IMG/VR virus record: IMGVR_UViG_3300042924_008490
Location: 61,584-125,583 of that record
From: a virus
Reading direction: 5' to 3' (one strand)
DNA: 64,000 bases
Part shown: positions 39,743-47,410 of the stretch, piece by piece
How the letters are laid out: each line of letters starts with the position of its first letter
Numbering within the stretch: position 1 is the first letter of the stretch
Program-made: the position numbers and the translations under genes
The notes under the pieces: model-generated
What the model saw: only the letters and a program-made list of their open reading frames with translations
Databases searched by the model: none
Told to the model about the DNA's origin: nothing

Positions 39743-39973
39743 ATGGTATACTTTATTAAAAGAGAATGTTGGAATTCTAAAACCTTTAATGGGTATGTGG
39801 ACAATCCTTATTGGAGGATAGATTTCCGAGGTTTATCTTTCGGACTTAAAGATGATGGAGAACTATGGTCAATTGGAAATGTAATTATTTCTGATGTGGA
39901 CATTTCAGATATCAAAAAAATAATTGCCGAGTGTAAATTGCAAATTGTTATTTCAAAAGAAAGTTCAAATTGA
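39743..39973 (+). CDS. Small hypothetical protein
   Basis: The 76-residue product (MVYFIKRECWNSKTFNGYVDNPYW...) ends QIVISKESSN. The last 20 bases of its coding sequence are the left arm of the next hairpin-promoter cassette, so the C-terminus and the regulatory stem are dual-use DNA. Confidence 0.68.
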   Translation: MVYFIKRECWNSKTFNGYVDNPYWRIDFRGLSFGLKDDGELWSIGNVIISDVDISDIKKIIAECKLQIVISKESSN

Positions 39974-40005
39974 ATTTGGACATTTGAACTTTTTTTTTAT
40001 TTTTG
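39954..40005 (+). promoter_or_regulatory. Hairpin-promoter cassette (52 nt) overlapping a gene end
   Basis: CAAAAGAAAGTTCAAA / TTTGAACTTTTTTTTT, then TATTTTTG. The left arm overlaps the last codons of the gene at 39743. The downstream gene starts at 40041. Confidence 0.7.
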
Positions 40006-40040
40006 TTGGACATTTTCTCACTAATAAAACTTATATTCTT

Positions 40041-40313
40041 ATGAAGCCGTATGTAACAATTAAAATCAGCGATAAGTACATTGCTGAAAGACTTGGACTG
40101 ATACCTTATTTTACTGCTGATGGATATTATATAGCTCAAGGCTATGTTAATACCTATGAAAAGGTAAAACAAAACTTGCAAAGATACTTGGACAATGCAA
40201 CAGATAATACTGTTGAAATTACACGCTCACGCAGGGGTGAATGGGGGGAATGGTTTGAACGTTGGGAAAAAGTAAATGGAAAGAAAAAAATAACAAAACA
40301 AACTTGGTTATAA
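40041..40313 (+). CDS. Small basic protein
   Basis: The 90-residue product (MKPYVTIKISDKYIAERLGLIPYFTA...) ends in a basic, Trp-rich tail (RRGEWGEWFERWEKVNGKKK). Nucleic-acid binding is possible. Confidence 0.7.
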   Translation: MKPYVTIKISDKYIAERLGLIPYFTADGYYIAQGYVNTYEKVKQNLQRYLDNATDNTVEITRSRRGEWGEWFERWEKVNGKKKITKQTWL

Positions 40314-40320
40314 ATTATTT

Positions 40321-40373
40321 CAAAAGAAACTTGAAAATAAATTTGGAAGTTTGAAGTTTCTTTTGTATCTTTG
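40321..40373 (+). promoter_or_regulatory. 53-nt hairpin-promoter cassette
   Basis: CAAAAGAAACTTGAAA / TTTGAAGTTTCTTTTG, then TATCTTTG. The downstream gene starts at 40437. Confidence 0.75.
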
Positions 40374-40436
40374 TTGGACATTATTTTATTCACTACAAAA
40401 TATTCAAAGTTAAAACACTATTAAACATTAACAGCT

Positions 40437-40736
40437 ATGGTAAAAGAATTTGAAATTCTAAAAGATGTAGACAATGACAGATATGTATTCTTACATATTG
40501 ACAAAAGCAAGTCTAAGTATGCTGATGGTATATGCGGTATCAATTTTCATCAAGATGTAACAGAGATTGTATGGTCATATGCAGCAGAACCAAATGTGTA
40601 TCTCACAGAGATTTGGAGAAGGATAACACTGAACTACCCTAATGTAGAAAGGTCATTCTTAATAGAGAAAGCAATTGATTTATACATAGATGCATTCATT
40701 ATACAACCACTAAAACTTTTATATGAAAATAAGTAG
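40437..40736 (+). CDS. Hypothetical phage protein
   Basis: The 99-residue product (MVKEFEILKDVDNDRYVFLHIDKSK...) contains EPNVYLTEIWRRITLNYPNVERSF. Its end overlaps the start of the next gene by 14 nt. Confidence 0.72.
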   Translation: MVKEFEILKDVDNDRYVFLHIDKSKSKYADGICGINFHQDVTEIVWSYAAEPNVYLTEIWRRITLNYPNVERSFLIEKAIDLYIDAFIIQPLKLLYENK

Positions 40737-40917
40737 AAAAACAAAAGTTGCAATTCTGAAATACGGAATTGAAAAATGCCGAGAGGCATATAATAAATAC
40801 GAAAAAACAGGCAATGGTGCAAAAACCATCGCTTGGGAAATGGGGTACACAACAAGGCAAATAGACAGTATGATTAATGCTTTCAGGGAAATTGAAGATT
40901 GGTGCGGAGATGTTTAA
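40723..40917 (+). CDS. Small HTH-like protein
   Basis: The 64-residue product contains NKYEKTGNGAKTIAWEMGYTTRQIDSMINAFREI. The segment GAKTIAWEMGYTTRQIDSMI fits a helix-turn-helix, and similar proteins recur in Bacteroidota phages. It could be a transcription regulator or a DNA-binding accessory. Translation is likely coupled to the upstream gene. Confidence 0.72.
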   Translation: MKISRKTKVAILKYGIEKCREAYNKYEKTGNGAKTIAWEMGYTTRQIDSMINAFREIEDWCGDV

Positions 40918-40961
40918 AACGCATTTGGACATTTCATTTCACTATTAAATTACTTAAAACT

Positions 40962-41222
40962 ATGTTACACAAAAAAGTCCAAAAGTTCTTGGACAAACAT
41001 TATAAGCGAGTTGTACAAAGGTCTTCAGCCAATTGGGGAGGAAACAATGTATGGTCTGTAAAAAGCGATGGCATTACAGAGGGAACTTTCATCTATCAAG
41101 ATGATGATAACAATTTCATTCTCTTGAATAGGACAGAAGAAAACGAAGAAACTGTTGTTGAAGATTTGTTTACCTATGTTATTGGAAGTGGGACTATAAA
41201 AAATTTAATTATTTCAAAATAA
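40962..41222 (+). CDS. Small hypothetical protein
   Basis: The 86-residue product (MLHKKVQKFLDKHYKRVVQRSSANW...) is beta-rich in the middle (VWSVKSDGITEGTFIYQDDDNNFILLNR). The stop overlaps a degenerate cassette (41211-41270: TTTCAAAATAAAG..., then TATTTTTG). Confidence 0.68.
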   Translation: MLHKKVQKFLDKHYKRVVQRSSANWGGNNVWSVKSDGITEGTFIYQDDDNNFILLNRTEENEETVVEDLFTYVIGSGTIKNLIISK

Positions 41223-41306
41223 AGTTGGAAATAAATTTTGAAATGTCAAAAGTATTTTCTATTTTTGTTGGACATTATTTTATTCACTAATAAAACTTTA
41301 AAAATT

Positions 41307-41543
41307 ATGACAAAAGTAACAAAAAGACAATTAGTTGAAAAACAAATTGAACTATCGAAAAGAGTTATAGCGTTAGCGAATGTTAACATTGTAACGTGTG
41401 GGAATTGTGGGGAGGTTCTATTACACGATGTAATGGACAATGAAATTGAGTGTGCGTATTGCAAACACACATTAGAAATATCTGATTGTCCCGACCTTTT
41501 TTATGCGGATTGTGAGCATAATGCAGAGTTTAACGAAGAATAA
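41307..41543 (+). CDS. Small zinc-ribbon protein
   Basis: The 78-residue product has CGNCGE and, 16 residues later, CAYCKH, a classic zinc-ribbon knuckle pair. Further Cys and His follow at the C-terminus (DCPDLFYADCEH). It could bind nucleic acid or act as a protein adaptor. Confidence 0.76.
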   Translation: MTKVTKRQLVEKQIELSKRVIALANVNIVTCGNCGEVLLHDVMDNEIECAYCKHTLEISDCPDLFYADCEHNAEFNEE

Positions 41544-41576
41544 ATATTATTTCACTCACTAATAAAATTTTACATT

Positions 41577-41750
41577 ATGGACATAAATTTTGAAACACTC
41601 AAAGCTATTCTTGATGACATTCAGCAGGACTTAGCAGATTACCAAAACCAAAAAGGTATCGGCATGATGGATGATAACCAATGGGCAGATTTATTTATAG
41701 AAAGAGTAACTGCTTCAATAACCACCTATGAAGATTTGAAAGAAAAATAA
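41577..41750 (+). CDS. Very small helical protein
   Basis: This is a 57-codon gene (MDINFETLKAILDDIQQDLADYQNQK...) likely in the zinc-ribbon transcript. No family was recognised. Confidence 0.66.
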   Translation: MDINFETLKAILDDIQQDLADYQNQKGIGMMDDNQWADLFIERVTASITTYEDLKEK

Positions 41751-41757
41751 ATTATTT

Positions 41758-41810
41758 CAAAAGAAACTTGAAAATAAATTTGGAAGTTTCAAGTTTCTTT
41801 TGTATCTTTG
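41758..41810 (+). promoter_or_regulatory. 53-nt hairpin-promoter cassette
   Basis: CAAAAGAAACTTGAAA / TTTCAAGTTTCTTTTG, a perfect stem, then TATCTTTG. The downstream gene starts at 41848. Confidence 0.78.
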
Positions 41811-41847
41811 TTGGACATTAAATTATTCACTATTAAACATCATACTT

Positions 41848-42054
41848 ATGGAATTTTACACAGATGAATTGACACTTGATTTCACAAGCTATGCCCAGCT
41901 GTCTTACTTGGATGAGAACAATGAAGATATTATATTGTTTCTCAATGGAACACCAATTGGATATATAGTAGTGTACACAGATACTGAAAATGATAACAGA
42001 GAATATATTTGTGTCAACAATGAAATGATTTACTTAGATACCATAAACAATTAA
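41848..42054 (+). CDS. Small acidic protein
   Basis: The 68-residue product (MEFYTDELTLDFTSYAQLSYLDENNED...) is acidic and beta-prone. No family was recognised. Confidence 0.68.
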   Translation: MEFYTDELTLDFTSYAQLSYLDENNEDIILFLNGTPIGYIVVYTDTENDNREYICVNNEMIYLDTINN

Positions 42055-42062
42055 AATTATTT

Positions 42063-42115
42063 CAAAAGAAATCTTGGATTTCATTTGGAAGTTCGAGATT
42101 TCTTTTGTAATTTTG
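42063..42115 (+). promoter_or_regulatory. 53-nt hairpin-promoter cassette
   Basis: CAAAAGAAATCTTGGA / TTCGAGATTTCTTTTG with a G-T pair, then TAATTTTG, a weaker -7. The downstream gene starts at 42149. Confidence 0.7.
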
Positions 42116-42148
42116 TTGGACATTTATTTCACTAATTAAATTAAACCT

Positions 42149-42421
42149 ATGAATAGGACAATTTTCAATTATGTTTTGGTTCATGTTGCAAGAACATGGG
42201 AAAGAATTAGGGTTACAAGACCTCTTCAAGAGATGCCCTTAGACAACATTGCTTCAGTTGAAGCAATTGAACAGATTGCCACAGAAATTTATAACCAAGA
42301 TATAGTGCAAGGCTTTCTCACAACAGATGATGATGACTATTGGTACAATACAACAGATACAATGAGCGACATTTACATAGAAGAAACTGCTGCCAATTTG
42401 ATTACTGAATATTATTTGTAA
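42149..42421 (+). CDS. Small acidic protein
   Basis: The 90-residue product (MNRTIFNYVLVHVARTWERIRVTRPL...) has an acidic C-terminus (TTDDDDYWYNTTDTMSDIYIEETAA). No family was recognised. Confidence 0.7.
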   Translation: MNRTIFNYVLVHVARTWERIRVTRPLQEMPLDNIASVEAIEQIATEIYNQDIVQGFLTTDDDDYWYNTTDTMSDIYIEETAANLITEYYL

Positions 42422-42427
42422 TTCTTT

Positions 42428-42480
42428 CAAAAGAAATTTTGAATTTTCTTTGGAAATTAGAAATTTCTTTTGTATCTTTG
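42428..42480 (+). promoter_or_regulatory. 53-nt hairpin-promoter cassette
   Basis: CAAAAGAAATTTTGAA / TTAGAAATTTCTTTTG, then TATCTTTG. The downstream gene starts at 42514. Confidence 0.72.
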
Positions 42481-42513
42481 TTAAACATTAGTTCACTAAT
42501 AAAACATACCACT

Positions 42514-42810
42514 ATGGCTCTCACTCAAAAACAAAAAAAAATTACAGACTTTTTAGAATCTTTGGTTGGTCAAAGATTTAATATGAAAACATTGACAGAA
42601 AATTTGTCAAAAGTCTTTGATGAAAACATTGAAGCGGAAATCGTCAATGAGGATGACGAAACAAATACTATAACTGATTGGAACATAATGTTCAACAGCG
42701 AAAAAGAAGATACCTTTGGCTACTTTGACATATATATGTTAAAGATGAGAAATGACAACCTCGATGGTTCTAATTTTTATGTAACCGAAGTTGGTTACGA
42801 GTTTCAATAA
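42514..42810 (+). CDS. Hypothetical phage protein
   Basis: The 98-residue product (MALTQKQKKITDFLESLVGQRFNM...) contains NLSKVFDENIEAEIVNEDDETNTITDW. The cassette on either side and the protein length suggest kinship with the gene at 36468 (both have a short helical start then acidic beta segments), but this is weak. Confidence 0.7.
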   Translation: MALTQKQKKITDFLESLVGQRFNMKTLTENLSKVFDENIEAEIVNEDDETNTITDWNIMFNSEKEDTFGYFDIYMLKMRNDNLDGSNFYVTEVGYEFQ

Positions 42811-42817
42811 ATTTTTT

Positions 42818-42870
42818 CAAAAGAAATTTTGAATTTTCTTTGGAAATTAGAAATTTCTTTTGTATCTTTA
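42818..42870 (+). promoter_or_regulatory. 53-nt hairpin-promoter cassette
   Basis: CAAAAGAAATTTTGAA / TTAGAAATTTCTTTTG, then TATCTTTA. The same arm sequence as 42428. The downstream gene starts at 42913. Confidence 0.72.
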
Positions 42871-42912
42871 CATTATAATTATTTCACTCACTATTTTAAA
42901 ACTTTAAAGATT

Positions 42913-43215
42913 ATGGGTTACTACACATCGCATCAATTAGAAATTGTAAAGGGTAACGATGGTGTTACTGATTACAAAAAACAAATCAGCGAGTTATCGG
43001 GATATAACGATTGTTTTGATGAGTCAATCAAATGGTATGAACACGAAACCGATATGCGTTCATACTCTTTGGAACATCCAAACACACTCTTCAAGTTGAG
43101 TGGAGAAGGAGAGGAAAGTGGTGATATATGGGCTGAATATTACCTTAATGGTAAAATGCAAAGAGTAATAGCTATTATAGTATTTGAGGATTTCGATGAG
43201 TCTAAACTAAGTTGA
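42913..43215 (+). CDS. Hypothetical phage protein
   Basis: The 100-residue product (MGYYTSHQLEIVKGNDGVTDYKKQI...) contains NDCFDESIKWYEHETDMRSYSLEHPNTLFKLSGEGEESGDIWAEYYLNGK, which I recall as a recurrent phage hypothetical pattern. Function unknown. Confidence 0.74.
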   Translation: MGYYTSHQLEIVKGNDGVTDYKKQISELSGYNDCFDESIKWYEHETDMRSYSLEHPNTLFKLSGEGEESGDIWAEYYLNGKMQRVIAIIVFEDFDESKLS

Positions 43216-43233
43216 AATTATTTTTAATTTTTT

Positions 43234-43286
43234 CAAAAGAAATTTTAAAAAACATTTGGATAATTAAAATTTCTTTTGTATCTTTG
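43234..43286 (+). promoter_or_regulatory. 53-nt hairpin-promoter cassette
   Basis: CAAAAGAAATTTTAA / TTAAAATTTCTTTTG, then TATCTTTG. The downstream gene starts at 43350. Confidence 0.72.
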
Positions 43287-43349
43287 TTAAACATTAGTTC
43301 GCTAATGCTCACATTATAATTATTTCACTATTTTAAAACTTTAAAGATT

Positions 43350-43820
43350 ATGGGACTTGATATGTATCTGACAAAGAAGATTTACATTGGTGCGCATTAT
43401 GACTACCGTAATGTTGAAGCTTCTGTTGAAATCAAAGTTAATGGCAATGTCATTAACATTAAACCAAAAATGATTTCGGAAATTCATGAACGTGCTGCAT
43501 ACTGGCGCAAAGCAAACCATATCCACAAATGGTTCGTAGATAACATTCAAGATGGAGAAGATGATTGTGGAGATTACGAAGTAACCATTACCCAACTAAA
43601 AAAACTTATTGCTCTTTGTGAGCAAGTATTAGAGAAGAAAGATAATGCTTTCAGTGAGGCAAATTTGCCCACACAAGCAGGGTTCTTTTTCGGTGACACA
43701 GAATATAGTGAGTACTATTACAAAGATGTTGCAGACACAATACAGATGCTCAATGAAGCTATGGAAGGTGTCTTTGAAAATGACTATGAAGTTTCTTTTG
43801 AATACTATTCCTCTTGGTAG
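43350..43820 (+). CDS. Conserved phage protein (MGLDMYL family)
   Basis: The 156-residue product starts MGLDMYLTKKIYIG and has YWRKANHIHKWFVDNIQDGEDDCGDYEV. I recognise this as a widespread hypothetical protein of phages and some bacteria. It may have a regulatory or nucleic-acid role, but no function is established. Confidence 0.8.
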   Translation: MGLDMYLTKKIYIGAHYDYRNVEASVEIKVNGNVINIKPKMISEIHERAAYWRKANHIHKWFVDNIQDGEDDCGDYEVTITQLKKLIALCEQVLEKKDNAFSEANLPTQAGFFFGDTEYSEYYYKDVADTIQMLNEAMEGVFENDYEVSFEYYSSW

Positions 43821-43839
43821 TTTTTAATTAGTGAATTTT

Positions 43840-43880
43840 GGAGCAGGGATTATTCCCTTTGGACATTCTCTGCTCCTTTT
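43840..43880 (+). terminator. Hairpin terminator
   Basis: GGAGCAG / CTGCTCC flank a 23-nt loop that can fold further (GGGA / TCCC), followed by TTTT. Confidence 0.7.
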
Positions 43881-43962
43881 ATCTTCTTGTCCATTTTATA
43901 CTAAACCCATTGCAGGCAAAGCAGCATTGAAATATTTTATTAACAATTTAAATTAAATTACT

Positions 43963-44283
43963 ATGACTGCTACAACTTTTATTAACTGCACTCCGCATGA
44001 CATTATTTTCAATGATGGGACAGTTTTTTCAAAATCGGGAACTGTTGCAAGAGTTTCTGCGACATTCTCTGAAATTGCCAATGGGATGTGTGACCAAGTG
44101 TTTGGGACAGTTCAAGACTTACCTGAACCTTCCAATGGGACATTCTTTATAGTTTCTGCGGTTGTCCTAACGGCTGCAAAACTTCAAGGAAGATTGGACT
44201 GTGTTGCACCTGCTACAGGTCATCCTGCGGTCGTTAGAAACGAAGCAGGACACATTGTAAGCGTTCCATGTTTTGTACGTTAG
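43963..44283 (+). CDS. Conserved phage protein (CTPHDI...SG..AR)
   Basis: The 106-residue product has NCTPHDIIFNDGTVFSKSGTVARVS and GTFFIVSAVVLTAAKLQGRLDCVAPATGHPAVVRNEAGHIVSV. I recognise this as a common small phage protein, of unknown function, often in early regions. It has no cassette; it lies after a terminator with an A/T-rich leader. Confidence 0.8.
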   Translation: MTATTFINCTPHDIIFNDGTVFSKSGTVARVSATFSEIANGMCDQVFGTVQDLPEPSNGTFFIVSAVVLTAAKLQGRLDCVAPATGHPAVVRNEAGHIVSVPCFVR

Positions 44284-44302
44284 TGTTTTAATTGTGAATA
44301 AT

Positions 44303-44352
44303 GGGGGTTCTTTTGGGACAAAAAAAAATCTTCAATTGAACCCTCTTTTTTT
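44303..44352 (+). terminator. Hairpin terminator
   Basis: GGGTTC / GAACCC with a large A-rich loop, followed by a T run. Confidence 0.65.
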
Positions 44353-44396
44353 CAAAAGAAAATTTGGAATATTCAAAAACAATTCTTACCTTTGCT

Positions 44397-44567
44397 ATGA
44401 ACAAATACTTATTGGTTTGGAAGAACTTTTCCACTAAAGAAACTGTAAGGCAAACCTTAGCCTTATCAAGAGAAGAAGTTGAACTGTACTTTAAAATGCT
44501 GTTGGACAAATCTGAACTTCCTTTGAAGTTGATTGATATTAAATTTGTTGAAATTATAAAACTTTAA
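44397..44567 (+). CDS. Very small protein
   Basis: The 56-residue product (MNKYLLVWKNFSTKETVRQTLALSREE...) follows TACCTTTG (44388-44395) by one base, an almost leaderless start. No family was recognised. Confidence 0.64.
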   Translation: MNKYLLVWKNFSTKETVRQTLALSREEVELYFKMLLDKSELPLKLIDIKFVEIIKL

Positions 44568-44572
44568 AGACT

Positions 44573-44764
44573 ATGAAAAATTTCAAATTGACTGAGGAAC
44601 AATTCATTCTCCTAACTGCAAACAGCTTGACTCTAAAGAATAATTATATTCGTGAGATGGACAAAGCTGAACACCAAGAGCTAAAAGATTTCTACCAAAA
44701 AGAAATCGATAGGATAAATGAACTTTTTGATAGCCTTAATTTTAAATTTAAAACTGATTTCTGA
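44573..44764 (+). CDS. Small helical protein
   Basis: The 63-residue product starts MKNFKLTEEQFILLTAN, which is like the TEEQY tag of the late proteins, then is charged and helical (REMDKAEHQELKDFYQKEIDRINEL). The resemblance to the tag may be chance. Confidence 0.68.
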   Translation: MKNFKLTEEQFILLTANSLTLKNNYIREMDKAEHQELKDFYQKEIDRINELFDSLNFKFKTDF

Positions 44765-45231
44765 TGGAAAACTACATAGATTTATTGGACAGACTCACAA
44801 AAGAAAAAGAGCAAAACGACCAATTGGAAAAAGAAATTGGTTCTGCTGAACTGAACTTCCTTTGGACATCAGTTGTACCTCTGTTGGACTTCATTTGCTT
44901 TATAAACTATGAAAGAAAGTATAAGATAAACCACTTGGGAACTTATTATTCTTTCATTAGAGGAGATATTCCTGAAAGCTATTTCAGAGAAGCTGTAAGG
45001 TATAACGTTTTCAACAAAGGACAATTCAGTGAAATGTTCCATTGTGACCCTGAAATAATTGATATCAGGGTTGAACGTTCAAACAATTTTTTCAAGTTGA
45101 AAATTACAGGGACAAATTGGATTTCAACTGAACAAGGTCTGAAAGAAGTCAAAAGAAACTTCAATTCAATTGATGAACTTGTCTTAGATATAACAAAGTT
45201 CTTAGTTGATAAAGCTGAAATTCTTGAATAA
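44764..45231 (+). CDS. Hypothetical phage protein
   Basis: The 155-residue product starts 1 nt inside the previous stop codon (TGATGG), so the two are coupled. It contains INYERKYKINHLGTYYSFIRGDIPESYF and ERSNNFFKLKITGTNWISTEQ. No family was recognised. Confidence 0.72.
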   Translation: MENYIDLLDRLTKEKEQNDQLEKEIGSAELNFLWTSVVPLLDFICFINYERKYKINHLGTYYSFIRGDIPESYFREAVRYNVFNKGQFSEMFHCDPEIIDIRVERSNNFFKLKITGTNWISTEQGLKEVKRNFNSIDELVLDITKFLVDKAEILE

Positions 45232-45266
45232 ACTTGATTGATTTATTGTGCAAAAATAACTTTACT

Positions 45267-45527
45267 ATGGAAAAATATTATGAATTAGCAGAAAAAGCTT
45301 TTGGGCAATTTTATAATGGCATACCTGCGCCAATTGGAGAAGATAAATACCATGTTTGTCATATTGCTGCAACCATTATGATGACAAGAGATAAAGTTCT
45401 GTTAGGTGGAAGCTTTGTTCAAGCTGTTGTAGATAATAACCTTGAACAAGCTGTCAACAGAGCTGATTCAGTATGTATAGGGAACTTGGTTTTTTTCGTT
45501 TATTGCAGGAATTTTATTTACCTTTAA
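45267..45527 (+). CDS. Small hypothetical protein
   Basis: The 86-residue product (MEKYYELAEKAFGQFYNGIPAPIG...) contains HVCHIAATIMMTRDKVLLGGSFVQAVVDNNLEQAV. A phage pattern, but no named family was recognised. It starts 36 nt after the previous stop. Confidence 0.72.
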   Translation: MEKYYELAEKAFGQFYNGIPAPIGEDKYHVCHIAATIMMTRDKVLLGGSFVQAVVDNNLEQAVNRADSVCIGNLVFFVYCRNFIYL

Positions 45528-45545
45528 AAATAAATTTAATTTTTT

Positions 45546-45598
45546 CAAAAGAAATTTTAAAATTTATTTGGAAATTAGAATTCTTTTCACTACTTTTG
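45546..45598 (+). promoter_or_regulatory. 53-nt hairpin-promoter cassette (degenerate)
   Basis: CAAAAGAAATTTTAAAA..., ATTTGGAAATTAGAATTCTTTTC, then TACTTTTG. The right arm lost one base of register. The downstream gene starts at 45649. Confidence 0.6.
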
Positions 45599-45648
45599 TA
45601 GGACATTAGTTTTATAACATTTCATTTCACTATTTAAAACTTACTATC

Positions 45649-46479
45649 ATGAGCTACACTATTCTTTATGCAAAGCAATTCATCAAGATTGATGAAAACA
45701 GAGTAATTCCGTTTATACTTCAAGGAGACAATAACGTCTATGAAAGCAACAATAAACGTGCAAGAGATTGGAGCAATTCTCGTATGTTCAATAGAACCAT
45801 TATAACTTCCAAGGAAGATTTGCTTCAAGGTATTGAAAGATTCAAACAGGACACCGTTGAACGCTGTAATGAATATGTAAAACGATATGACGAAACTTGG
45901 GCTTATGACGAAAAAAGATTCGGCTACCATACAGGTATTGCTATTGGAGGAAGTCATACAACTAAGACCACCTTCAGTATGTTCAAAAACTTCTTTGTTA
46001 GCGGAATTAACAATGCTAAAACCATTGAACAATTAAGAAACTTAGGTTGTTCTTTAGGAATAAGAATTAGCACCTACGATAACAAAAATATTACAGGAGC
46101 AGGACTCGAAATTAAACCTACTGTAAACTTCACTTCAACTGAACAAGCTATTGCCACCATTGAAGAATATGAAGCTTACTACAAAGGACATAATGTTTAC
46201 TTGTACATTTATGCCTACGGAATGGACAGAGTAGTTGAAAAAATGAAAAAACGTAAAGCTCCTAAGCAAAAAGAGAAGGTTGACCAATACTTTCAAATAA
46301 ATACTCCCTTTGGACTGTTCGTCAAAAATACTTCAAGAACATTCCAATACAGCGGAATTTATAATGCTAAAGCCTTTAGGACAGAAAAAGCTGCCAACAA
46401 GAGCTTGGACATTCTGAAGAATAAATTCCCTCAGTATAACTTCTCTGTTGAACTTGTACAAAAGGAAGCTTACGTTTAA
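45649..46479 (+). CDS. Conserved large-phage hypothetical protein
   Basis: The 276-residue product contains IPFILQGDNNVYESNNKRARDWSNS, GGSHTTKTTFSMFKNFF, and late YFQINTPFGLFVKNTSRTF. I recall similar GDNNVYE proteins from other phages with large genomes; no function is established. It is the largest protein of the early block apart from ardC. Confidence 0.75.
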   Translation: MSYTILYAKQFIKIDENRVIPFILQGDNNVYESNNKRARDWSNSRMFNRTIITSKEDLLQGIERFKQDTVERCNEYVKRYDETWAYDEKRFGYHTGIAIGGSHTTKTTFSMFKNFFVSGINNAKTIEQLRNLGCSLGIRISTYDNKNITGAGLEIKPTVNFTSTEQAIATIEEYEAYYKGHNVYLYIYAYGMDRVVEKMKKRKAPKQKEKVDQYFQINTPFGLFVKNTSRTFQYSGIYNAKAFRTEKAANKSLDILKNKFPQYNFSVELVQKEAYV

Positions 46480-46493
46480 TTTTTAGGACACTT

Positions 46494-46532
46494 CAAGGGA
46501 AACATATTTCAAATGAATCCTTGTTTCCCTTG
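46494..46532 (+). terminator. Long hairpin after the early gene block
   Basis: CAAGGGAAACA / TGTTTCCCTTG is a perfect 11-bp stem with a 17-nt loop. No T run follows. Confidence 0.6.
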
Positions 46533-46564
46533 GAAATTTATTAACTTATAACTATATTCACACC

Positions 46565-46789
46565 ATGAAAGCAAGAAAAACAATTGAAGTTGGACTGATA
46601 AAGGAATTTGCTAATAACAAATTAGCAAACCCTAACAATACCTTTGAGGAAAAGCTTGGCATCATCTCCATGATTGAACATGTCCTCCTTAAAGCAAATG
46701 CTTATAATGGATTTATGTTCATTAAATTACCCAATGGGACAGCACCTGCTCTTGGGACTGAAGAATGGTGTAACAGAAAGTACCTTTGA
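46565..46789 (+). CDS. Small hypothetical protein
   Basis: The 74-residue product (MKARKTIEVGLIKEFANNKLANPNNTF...) ends FIKLPNGTAPALGTEEWCNRKYL. I recall similar small phage proteins; no function known. Confidence 0.72.
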   Translation: MKARKTIEVGLIKEFANNKLANPNNTFEEKLGIISMIEHVLLKANAYNGFMFIKLPNGTAPALGTEEWCNRKYL

Positions 46790-46810
46790 CCGCCTTTTTT
46801 ACCCTTTTTT

Positions 46811-47116
46811 GCCACAGTTGAGAAATAAGTGATATATGATTGATTATAAAGAGGAATTTTACCTCAAAAGTTGGTCATAATTGCTTAAAAATGAGTGATT
46901 TGTACAGTAAAAATGCCATATTTTTTTGTACTTTTGACATCTTCTTTATTCTATATATAAGAGAAACTCAAAAGTATAGTTTTTTAGCTTAAAAATTGGA
47001 CATAAAAGCTTATAAATTAACGAGTTGTACAGCAATTTTGACTAAATATTTGGTACTTTTGAGGTGAAATTTGGACAAAATACTATCACTTATAAACCAA
47101 AAATGTCAACTGTAGC
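46811..47116. other. Gene-free stretch with long-range inverted repeats
   Basis: Outer arms GCCACAGTTGA (46811) and TCAACTGTAGC (47106) and inner arms AAGTGATA (46827) and TATCACTT (47084) can pair across about 280 bases. Inside are two, and just beyond a third, copies of a 50-bp degenerate direct repeat (GTTGGTCATAAT...TGATTTGTACAG at about 46868, 46988, 47127). It could be a structured RNA or a protein-binding DNA site. Confidence 0.5.
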
Positions 47117-47219
47117 AAAAAAGTTGGTCATAATAGTCTAAAAATCAATGATTTGGACATAAAATAACATAAAATTGCCTTAATAGTTTTCCATTGTCTG
47201 TCTTTTTGTTAGTGTCAGA

Positions 47220-47252
47220 CCCCTGTAGCAACCCAAAGCACAGGGGTTTTTT
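47220..47252 (+). terminator. Rho-independent terminator
   Basis: CCCCTGT / ACAGGGG followed by TTTTTT. It ends the gene-free stretch. Confidence 0.8.
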
Positions 47253-47387
47253 ATTTTGAGGCTATAGGTTATAATAAATAAGCAGGTCATCTTTATAATA
47301 AACTGTTACAAGTTGGACTTCAAAAGAAAGTTGGACTTCATTTGGACTAAAAATTATTCAGATGGGACATTTTTCTAAAGAAGCTAT

Positions 47388-47402
47388 ATATTTATATTAA
47401 AA
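47388..47402 (+). promoter_or_regulatory. A/T-rich late-promoter-like motif
   Basis: ATATTTATATTAAAA ends 8 nt upstream of the ATG at 47411. Confidence 0.55.
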
Positions 47403-47410
47403 ATATAATT

